A DNA stretch of 7,941 nucleotides from Micrococcales bacterium (GTDB taxonomy: Bacteria; Actinomycetota; Actinomycetes; Actinomycetales; Cellulomonadaceae), in contig WRCL01000071.1 of the NCBI GenBank assembly GCA_009783975.1, forward strand, positions 1 to 7,941. The letters are read 5' to 3'. The notes under the pieces were generated by a model. It was not told the origin of the DNA. It was given only the letters and a program-made list of their open reading frames with translations, and did no database searches. Positions 1-5,293 of the stretch are shown here, one piece after another (positions within the stretch are counted from its first letter, which is position 1; each line of letters begins with the position of its first letter). Position numbers and translations under genes: made by a program.

Positions 1-1557
1 GACGTGCGCACGGTGGTGCTGGACCTCGACGAGGGGGACGTCGGCGAACCTCAGTGCCCAGGCACGGGTCTGGTACCCGGGGTGGGCGTCGGCGGCCCAC
101 CTCGTCGGGGACACTTCGTACAGGTCCATGACGTGGGCGGACGTGGCTGCGAGCACCTGCAACGACTCCCACCCGGCCATGTCTCCCAGGTGCTGGGAGC
201 ACACCGCCTCATGCCCGTCGAGCACGCAGACGGTGTTCTTCAGCTCGGCGCCCACGGCGAACGTCGCCGGCCAGGTCCACGGTCCGCAGACCCCCGGGCT
301 GGCCGGGACACCTCGGCACACCGGCACAGGCAGCGGGGTGTGGCCGCGTGAGCGCCGCACAGGGTAGGGCTGGTCGTCGACGACGCGGAACACCGAGTCG
401 TCGCAGGGGGTGACGATCGGCCGGTCGTGACCAAGGACGAGGTCGGCCATCGCGAGCAAGGCGTCGGTGTCGTCGCGGTAGCACAACGGTTCGTCGGACA
501 GGTTCGCCGAGGTCATGACGAGCACGTCGCTGACCGGCGCACCTGACGGTCCGGGGCGCAACAACAGGTGGTGCAGCGGCGTGTAGGCGAGCATGACCCC
601 GAGCTCAGGTGATCCCGGTGCGACGCCCGCCGCCACGACGAGTCCGCCGTCTGGCGCTCCATCGGCCGCCGCGGCCACGGCCATCCGGTCACGGCGCGGG
701 ACAAGGACGACCGGGCGCGACGGGTCAGCGAGCAGCGCCGTCGTCGGTTCGTCCAGCTCGACGAGCCGGGCCGCGGCCGCAAGGTCGGCGACCATGAGCG
801 CGAACGGCTTGTCTGGGCGGTTCTTGCGCGTGCGCAGGCGTGTGACGGCCTCCTGCTCGGGCCGGCATGCGAGGTGGTAACCACCGAGCCCTTTGACCGC
901 GACCGTGCCACCGTCGGCGAGCACCTGCTGGGCCAACCCGATCGCTGTCTCGTCGTCGCTGGTGCGCACACCGCTGCCGTCGTCGGTCCACAGGTGCGGG
1001 CCACAGTCGGGGCAGGCGACAGGTTGGGCGTGGAACCGCCTGTCAGCTGGGTCGTCATACTCGGCGCGGCACCGTGGGCACATGCTGAACGCGGCCATCG
1101 AGGTTTTCCGGCGGTCGTAGGGGACGCCGGTGATGATGGTGAACCGGGGACCGCAGTTCGTGCACGTGATGAACGGGTGGCGGTAGCGGCGGTCGTCGGG
1201 GTCGAACAGCTCAGCGAGGCAGTCGTCGCACACCGCGCAGTCGGGCGGGACGGTCGCCCGCGGGCCGACCGCCGCCGCAGAGGCGACGATCGCGAAGCTC
1301 GTCAGCGCCGGGTCGTCAGGTTCGTCAGGACCGTCGGCGTGGACCGTGCGCACGTCAGCCAACGGTGGGGGGTCGGTGACGATCTGGCGTGTGAGCTCTT
1401 CGAGCACCGGCGCCGGGGCCTGGGCGACGACGACGACACCTGTCGGGGTGTTGCGCACCGACCCGGCGACCCCGAGCCGCACCGCCAGGCGGTACACATG
1501 AGGACGGAAGCCGACGCCTTGGACGACCCCGGTGACTGTCAGCGTGCGCCGAGCCAC
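1..1557 (-). CDS. hypF: HypF carbamoyltransferase, hydrogenase maturation (C-terminus outside window)
   Basis: HypF uses carbamoyl phosphate and ATP to make the carbamoyl group that HypE converts to the cyanide ligands of the [NiFe] active site. The frame is open from 1557 to base 1, giving 519 residues of a family of roughly 750; about the last third is missing. Seen in order: an acylphosphatase domain with GVVQGVGFRPH (Arg18) and Asn36; two zinc fingers, C110-x2-C113-x18-C132-x2-C135 and C160-x2-C163-x18-C182-x2-C185; a YrdC-like domain with KGLGGYHLA (Lys222) and TSAN at 349-352; then the start of the Kae1-like domain with GAELKNT (436-442) and HHRAH (514-518) at the edge. The GTG start at 1557 is preferred because GGTGAG lies six bases upstream; an in-frame GTG at 1590 would overlap hypC. 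It is seven bases behind hypC, so co-transcribed. Function is near certain. Confidence 0.96.
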   Translation of the reverse strand, partial: MARRTLTVTGVVQGVGFRPHVYRLAVRLGVAGSVRNTPTGVVVVAQAPAPVLEELTRQIVTDPPPLADVRTVHADGPDEPDDPALTSFAIVASAAAVGPRATVPPDCAVCDDCLAELFDPDDRRYRHPFITCTNCGPRFTIITGVPYDRRKTSMAAFSMCPRCRAEYDDPADRRFHAQPVACPDCGPHLWTDDGSGVRTSDDETAIGLAQQVLADGGTVAVKGLGGYHLACRPEQEAVTRLRTRKNRPDKPFALMVADLAAAARLVELDEPTTALLADPSRPVVLVPRRDRMAVAAAADGAPDGGLVVAAGVAPGSPELGVMLAYTPLHHLLLRPGPSGAPVSDVLVMTSANLSDEPLCYRDDTDALLAMADLVLGHDRPIVTPCDDSVFRVVDDQPYPVRRSRGHTPLPVPVCRGVPASPGVCGPWTWPATFAVGAELKNTVCVLDGHEAVCSQHLGDMAGWESLQVLAATSAHVMDLYEVSPTRWAADAHPGYQTRAWALRFADVPLVEVQHHRAHV

Positions 1558-1563
1558 GTGCCG

Positions 1564-1569
1564 CTCACC
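1564..1569 (-). promoter_or_regulatory. Ribosome binding site deciding the hypF start
   Basis: GGTGAG on the minus strand sits six bases before the GTG at 1557 and overlaps the stop codon of hypC. This favours 1557 over the alternative in-frame GTG at 1590, and suggests translational coupling of hypC and hypF. Confidence 0.5.
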
Positions 1570-1864
1570 CGTGGTCCGACGGCGAGACACCAGGGGTGTG
1601 CAGGCCGCGCTCGGGGGTGGTCACCGGCCCGTGCTCGCCGCCGACCATCCCCAGCGCCGAGAAAGCCGCCAGCGACTGCGACGCGGACTGGGCGTCGAGC
1701 AGCTCCACAGCAAACCCGTGCTGGATGAGCACGTAGTCGCCCACACCTGCGTCAGGCAGGTACGCCAGGCAACAGCTGAGCGTATGTCCGTCAAGGTCAA
1801 CCTGGGCCATGGGCATCGGCCCGCCGACGACCTCGACGATCCGCGCAGGGATGGACACGCACAT
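1565..1864 (-). CDS. hypC: HypC hydrogenase maturation chaperone
   Basis: HypC (HypC/HupF family) binds HypD and carries the Fe(CN)2CO moiety to the large-subunit precursor in the cytoplasm. The 99-residue product begins MCVSIPARIVEVVG, placing the essential cysteine at position 2 after removal of Met1, and has the family's VGDYVLIQHGFAVELLD segment (41-57) with His49. Family members are usually around 75 to 95 residues; here about 25 residues of Gly/Pro/Thr-rich sequence follow the core, with no recognisable motif. The ATG start is set by the MC motif, and AGGGAG lies about ten bases upstream. It starts three bases after the stop of the HupK-like gene and is followed seven bases later by hypF, so the three form one transcription unit. 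Confidence 0.95.
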   Translation of the reverse strand: MCVSIPARIVEVVGGPMPMAQVDLDGHTLSCCLAYLPDAGVGDYVLIQHGFAVELLDAQSASQSLAAFSALGMVGGEHGPVTTPERGLHTPGVSPSDHG

Positions 1865-1867
1865 GTC

Positions 1868-3208
1868 TCAGTGGCTCCCTGGTTCAGACGACAGTGGCTG
1901 GGGGTCTGCTGATCCTCCCACGGTCTGCACGCGCAGGCCCATCGCGCCCGGCGGCGCGCTGGCGACGGGAAGGCACGGGTCAGCCTCCCTCACAGCATCT
2001 TCAAGGCCAGCCTGACCTGCGACAACACCATCGGGCACACCGGTGTTCGCACCTGCGGCAGCGTCGAGCAACAGCTCGGCAAGCCACTGTTCGTTCTGGG
2101 CCGTCGGAGTGAGGATCACCGCCGCGGTGAGCATGCCTTGCCCGTCGGTGAGGTACCGGTGGACGAGCAACCCACGCGGCCCGTCGGCCCACCCCACACC
2201 CACCCCAGGCCGGTCGAACCGGGCCTGGGTCTCGCACGGCGTCCCGGAGGTCAACGCCTCGTCGTCGAGCAACCTCGCGACGACCTCGACACAGTGGACG
2301 GTGAGGACCGCACGTGCAGCGGCGGCACCCCCACCAGCGGCCCACTGCGCCTGCATCGCGGCAGCCACCGGTGTGGTCAGCTCACCAGTGCGCAGCTGGG
2401 AGACCGGGCCGACCCGGTACCGTCCGGCCTGGGGGCCGAGGGCGACGAGGTAGGGCCGCGGCGCCGGGGCACCAGGCACCGACTCGGCGACAAGGTCGTC
2501 CCACGCACCTGGCAGGGCACCGGGTTCGAGGACCGACCCGTCGGCGGCGACGACCCGCAGGCGTTGACCAAGAAGGTCCGGCCGGCCACCGTCACCGGCA
2601 AGGGCGACGTCTGCCCCGGCGAACTGCGGCCCACCCGACCCAGCCGTGCTGCGGGCAAGCGCGTGCCGGGCGAGCGTCACCGCCGCGTCGAGCGCCACTG
2701 CCGCCTGGGTCGCCAGAGCGTCACGCGCGCTGGCGGCGACGACTGCGACGACCCCTCCGACAACAGCCGTCGCCGGGAAATGCCCTGGCGACCCTGCGGC
2801 GCCGCACACGGCCCGTCCGAACGTCCGCAGCGTCGCCGCGGCCTGGGGGTTGACGGTCGCGAGGCGGGCTGCGTGGGTCTGGATGCTCGCCCCGTGGTGG
2901 AGCAAGGACCGGACCGCAACCCCGGTGGGTGTCGGGTGGGCACCGGCCAGGGCGTCCAAGGCCCGCACGCCTGCGAGGTGGTGGGCGACCGGGCAGATCC
3001 CGCACAGCCGTTCGACCAGCGCGGGGACTGTGGCAACAGGTTGCCCAGCGAGCATCGAGTCGACGCGCGGCAGGCCGGTGAGGTCGAACCGGGCAGCTGC
3101 GGGCCGCCCGTCGGCGTCACGTTCGACAAGCACCGTCGCGCCAAAGGCGTCGACGATCTCGTCCAGGACCCAGCGCTGGCTCACAGCCGCCACTGGTCCC
3201 TGGTGCAC
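1868..3208 (-). CDS. HupK-like degenerate [NiFe]-hydrogenase large-subunit homologue, probable maturation scaffold
   Basis: This 446-residue protein is a [NiFe] large-subunit homologue that cannot hold a normal active site. The first cysteine motif is intact: RLCGICPVAHH with C69, C72 and H76. A later PRGLLVHRY (344-352) and the following LTPTAQN resemble active large subunits. The second motif is broken: DPCLPVASA (410-418) keeps Cys412, but the second cysteine is Val415 and the terminal histidine position is Ala418. The N-terminal RIEG motif is absent, as is a typical cleavable peptide. The motif wording (CGICPVAHH, DPCL, then AMGLRV) resembles HoxH-type group 3 subunits rather than HyaB next door. 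HupK and HoxV, also degenerate homologues, are proposed scaffolds for NiFe-cofactor assembly, and the hypC-hypF neighbourhood fits that. The start is the upstream-most GTG; GTG codons at Val6 or Val9 are alternatives, and no strong ribosome site is seen. Confidence 0.85.
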   Translation of the reverse strand: MHQGPVAAVSQRWVLDEIVDAFGATVLVERDADGRPAAARFDLTGLPRVDSMLAGQPVATVPALVERLCGICPVAHHLAGVRALDALAGAHPTPTGVAVRSLLHHGASIQTHAARLATVNPQAAATLRTFGRAVCGAAGSPGHFPATAVVGGVVAVVAASARDALATQAAVALDAAVTLARHALARSTAGSGGPQFAGADVALAGDGGRPDLLGQRLRVVAADGSVLEPGALPGAWDDLVAESVPGAPAPRPYLVALGPQAGRYRVGPVSQLRTGELTTPVAAAMQAQWAAGGGAAAARAVLTVHCVEVVARLLDDEALTSGTPCETQARFDRPGVGVGWADGPRGLLVHRYLTDGQGMLTAAVILTPTAQNEQWLAELLLDAAAGANTGVPDGVVAGQAGLEDAVREADPCLPVASAPPGAMGLRVQTVGGSADPQPLSSEPGSH

Positions 3209-3237
3209 CCAAACCGTGCCACGATGAACCGGTGCAC
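3203..3237. promoter_or_regulatory. Divergent start region between the HupK-like gene and hypA, with a GTGCAC inverted pair
   Basis: The two GTG start codons face away from each other with only 23 bases (3209-3231) between. Each start is GTG CAC, so the palindrome GTGCAC occurs at 3203-3208 and 3232-3237; with one flanking base each they form a 7-base inverted repeat with a 21-base spacer. CACGAT at 3220-3225 could be a weak -10 element for a leaderless hypA message, but no convincing -35 box is seen. Neither gene has a clear ribosome binding site. A promoter here is inferred from geometry, not from strong motifs. Confidence 0.3.
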
Positions 3238-3594
3238 GAGCTGGGGTTGTTGCGGTCGGTCGTCGCCGCTGTGGAGAAGGTGGCGCACGACGCCGGCGCG
3301 ACAGCTGTCGAGGCTGTGGGGCTGCGCGTGGGGACGTTGTCTGGTGCGGTCCCCGTCGCGCTGCACGGGTCGTGGCCGCTGGCGACCGCGGGGACTGTTG
3401 TCGCTGGTGCCCGTCTGGACCTGGACATGGTCACCGCTGCGGTGTGGTGCGCCACCTGTGACGCAGAGCAGCCGGTCGACGAGTTCTTCGCGCTGGAGTG
3501 CCCGGTGTGCGCAACCCCGACCGCCCAGCTCGTCCGTGGACGCGAGCTCACGGTGACCTACGCCGAGCTGGACGTCCCCGGCTCTCACAGCTGA
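3232..3594 (+). CDS. hypA: HypA nickel metallochaperone for hydrogenase maturation
   Basis: HypA works with the GTPase HypB to insert nickel into the large-subunit precursor. The 120-residue product starts MHELGLLRSV, which gives the nickel-binding N-terminus with His2 and Glu3, and carries the structural zinc site as two CxxC pairs, C73/C76 and C90/C93. Length is typical of the family. The GTG start is fixed by the MHE motif; there is no good ribosome binding site upstream, so a leaderless message is possible. It is the only gene in the window on the plus strand, lying between the minus-strand hyaD, whose end it overlaps by ten bases, and the divergent HupK-like gene 23 bases away. It therefore cannot be co-transcribed with the structural genes. 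Confidence 0.95.
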   Translation: MHELGLLRSVVAAVEKVAHDAGATAVEAVGLRVGTLSGAVPVALHGSWPLATAGTVVAGARLDLDMVTAAVWCATCDAEQPVDEFFALECPVCATPTAQLVRGRELTVTYAELDVPGSHS

Positions 3595-3608
3595 CCGTCC
3601 AGCTCGGC
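3562..3608. terminator. Perfect 13-bp inverted repeat spanning the convergent ends of hypA and hyaD; possible bidirectional terminator
   Basis: GCCGAGCTGGACG at 3562-3574 is repeated exactly in inverse at 3596-3608, with a 21-base loop. Both stop codons (hyaD at 3585-3587, hypA at 3592-3594) lie in the loop, so transcripts from both sides could form the same GC-rich hairpin. The arms encode Ala-Glu-Leu-Asp near the C-terminus of both proteins. No U-tract follows on either side, which is common in actinobacterial terminators but also means the call rests on the stem and its position only. Confidence 0.55.
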
Positions 3609-4088
3609 AAGCCAGGTGTCGATGACCTGGACTGCGGCGCCGACGGCCTCACCGAGGGCGCCGGTGACCGGACCGGACAGGCCCAGACGCATCTCGACTT
3701 TCGCCGCGACGACACCGACGACCTCGATCACCTCAGGTTCACGGTCGAGCAGCCGCGCCGCGGCGAACACGTCGAGCAACCCCACCTGGTGCGGTGACAG
3801 CTTGCCTGACAGCAGCCGCGGCAGCTGGTCGCCGGAGAGCTGCACGACCTGGCCAGGTGTGGACCCGGCGACAGCGTCGAGGACGAGCAGACGCTTCGCC
3901 TCGGTGACGACCGGGAGCAGCTCCATCCCCCCGGTGGCACCGTCGACGTACTCCACACGCGGGTCGCGGCGCTGGGCACGCACACGCCCGAGCAGCTCGA
4001 GCCCCGTACCGTCGTCAGCCATGATCGGGTTGCCCACGCCCAGCACCGTCACCGGTGCCGGCGTGGGCCGCCCGTCGTCGTCGTTCAC
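3585..4088 (-). CDS. hyaD: HyaD-type hydrogenase maturation endopeptidase
   Basis: This nickel-dependent protease cuts the C-terminal peptide from the large subunit after nickel insertion, closing the active site; its expected substrate is HyaB. The 167-residue product carries the M52 family pattern: VLGVGNPIMADDGTG (15-29) with metal ligand Asp26, LLVLDAVAG with Asp71, and KLSPHQVGLLDV with His100. The first ligand is Asp, as in HycI, rather than the Glu of HybD; both are used in the family. The start is a GTG that overlaps the stop of hyaC as GTGA, and GAGGT lies four to five bases upstream. It is the last gene of the hyaABCD operon. Its 3' end overlaps the oppositely directed hypA by ten bases, within a long inverted repeat. 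Confidence 0.95.
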   Translation of the reverse strand: MNDDDGRPTPAPVTVLGVGNPIMADDGTGLELLGRVRAQRRDPRVEYVDGATGGMELLPVVTEAKRLLVLDAVAGSTPGQVVQLSGDQLPRLLSGKLSPHQVGLLDVFAAARLLDREPEVIEVVGVVAAKVEMRLGLSGPVTGALGEAVGAAVQVIDTWLAELDGQL

Positions 4089-5293
4089 TCAACCTCAGGG
4101 GCGTCGACAGGTTTCGAGCCCCGCCGCAGCCAGACGCCGCCGTTGATCATCGCTGAGACACCACCGTGGCGTTCGAGGGTGTCGGCACGCACCGCGAAGT
4201 ACACGTGCATGATCGCGAACGCCCAGATGGCGAACATCGTCACCGCGTGGAACAGGCGGATCGCCGGCACACCCCACCAGTGGATGGGGGTCGAGACGAA
4301 CGCCCAGAAGCCGTTCGTCTGCTCGTACAGCCCGTACAGCATGAACCCGGTGGCCATCTGGATGAGCGCGACGGCGTACAGCGACGTGTACGCCAGCTGC
4401 TGCAACGGGTTGTGCGCGAGGTACAGCGGCGGCTCACGTCTGACGAACAGGTAGTGCGAGAGCACCTGGCCCAGGTGCCGCCAGTCGGCCTTGCACTTCA
4501 ACGGCCAGAACGTCGGCCACCGCAGGTACCGGTCGGAAGAGACGAACGCGAGCACGACCCTGGTGAGCCCGACGACCAACCATGTGAACGCCGCTGCGAA
4601 GTGGATGAACCGCACCCACCCCATGAGGTACCCCGACGCCTCGCCGACCCGCACGTCGCCGGGCAGCAGGCTCGGGTTCATGATGAGGTACCCGGTGCAG
4701 CTGAGGGTGACGATGAGCACGACGTTGAGCCAGTGCTGCCAGCGCAGCAGCGCCGACCACAAGAACACCCGGGCGAACGAGGCTTCCTGGTCAGGGACCG
4801 CGTCATGCTCGTCGGTGAGGCGCCGCAGCGCGACGAAACCTTGCATCCGGTAGTCCCCGACGGTGCCGTCGGCCCTCACCGGTGCGGCAGCCACACCCAG
4901 CGGGCGCATGTCTCGCGAGACCGAACGCCACGCGTTGGAACGCAGCAGCGTCTTGGCTGACCAGCTCAACCGTGAAGCCTTGCGCACCTCGTCGAGGTCA
5001 CCGCGCATGACCGACACGTCGCGGGGTCCGCCTGAGGCCATCGGCAGCTGGCGGACCCGGACGAGGGCGTACTTGCGGTCCGGGACCGCCGGGTCGACGT
5101 CGCTGGCGTCGACCTCGGCGACCGGGATCCCCGGGTGGGCGTTCAACGACCGGGCCAGCGCCTGGCCGACCGGGTCGTCATCAGCCATCCCGGCAGCGGC
5201 CAGCGCGATGAGACGGCCGTTGCTCAAGCCGCCGACGCTCAGCACGTCGCCGACCTGCAGACGCGGGGCGACAGGCGTGTCGGTGCCGGTCAT
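4085..5293 (-). CDS. hyaC: Hydrogenase cytochrome b subunit with an N-terminal P-type-ATPase N-domain-like extension
   Basis: The C-terminal half is a four-helix di-haem cytochrome b of the HyaC/b561 type that takes electrons from the small subunit to the quinone pool. Predicted helices are near 183-205, 223-250, 301-323 and 342-368, with candidate haem ligands H187, H231, H349 and H363. At 402 residues it is far longer than usual HyaC proteins (about 220-240). The extra 170 residues are soluble, with no signal peptide, and resemble the nucleotide-binding domain of P-type ATPases (for example MADDDPVGQALARSL, SVMRGDLDEV, then RPLGVA and MQGFVALR). The ATG overlaps the hyaB stop as ATGA, and GGGAG lies upstream, so the long form is the expected product. 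It overlaps hyaD by four bases. The cytochrome assignment is firm; the extension's identity is inferred. Confidence 0.93.
   Translation of the reverse strand: MTGTDTPVAPRLQVGDVLSVGGLSNGRLIALAAAGMADDDPVGQALARSLNAHPGIPVAEVDASDVDPAVPDRKYALVRVRQLPMASGGPRDVSVMRGDLDEVRKASRLSWSAKTLLRSNAWRSVSRDMRPLGVAAAPVRADGTVGDYRMQGFVALRRLTDEHDAVPDQEASFARVFLWSALLRWQHWLNVVLIVTLSCTGYLIMNPSLLPGDVRVGEASGYLMGWVRFIHFAAAFTWLVVGLTRVVLAFVSSDRYLRWPTFWPLKCKADWRHLGQVLSHYLFVRREPPLYLAHNPLQQLAYTSLYAVALIQMATGFMLYGLYEQTNGFWAFVSTPIHWWGVPAIRLFHAVTMFAIWAFAIMHVYFAVRADTLERHGGVSAMINGGVWLRRGSKPVDAPEVE
4814..5242 (-). other. P-type-ATPase nucleotide-binding-domain-like segment of HyaC
   Basis: Residues about 18-160 of the cytochrome subunit. 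By eye it follows the order seen in the N domains of KdpB and plasma-membrane H+-ATPases: a GLSNGRLIALAAAGMADDDP stretch (compare the helix before DETPEG in KdpB), a central beta-rich part, VMRGDLDEV in the place of the ATP-contacting KG motif (Arg97 replaces the Lys), and MRPLGVA followed by MQGFVAL (compare the G-x-R-x-LGVA and GxxxL pattern). The phosphorylation motif DKTGT and the hinge GDG motif are absent, so this would be at most a nucleotide-binding or structural domain, not a pump. Confidence 0.5.

Noticed and set aside
874..1728. 284-codon plus-strand open frame opposite hypF and hypC
   Set aside because: The minus strand codes HypF zinc fingers and acylphosphatase motifs here; the plus translation shows no recognisable motif.
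1868..3208. The large-subunit homologue as a second working hydrogenase
   Set aside because: One nickel cysteine and the terminal His of the second motif are missing, and no second small subunit is present in the window.
2138..3556. 472-codon open frame on the plus strand opposite the HupK-like gene and running into hypA
   Set aside because: It is antisense to a gene with clear hydrogenase motifs and overlaps hypA in another frame; its Arg/Gly/Pro-rich translation is typical of shadow frames in GC-rich DNA.
4166..4960. 264-codon plus-strand open frame opposite hyaC
   Set aside because: Antisense to the cytochrome membrane helices and made mostly of Arg, Glu, His and Pro; a shadow frame.
4814..5293. 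The HyaC extension as a separate gene upstream of the cytochrome
   Set aside because: There is no stop codon between the extension and the first membrane helix, and the frame is continuous from the ATG at 5293 to the stop at 4085.
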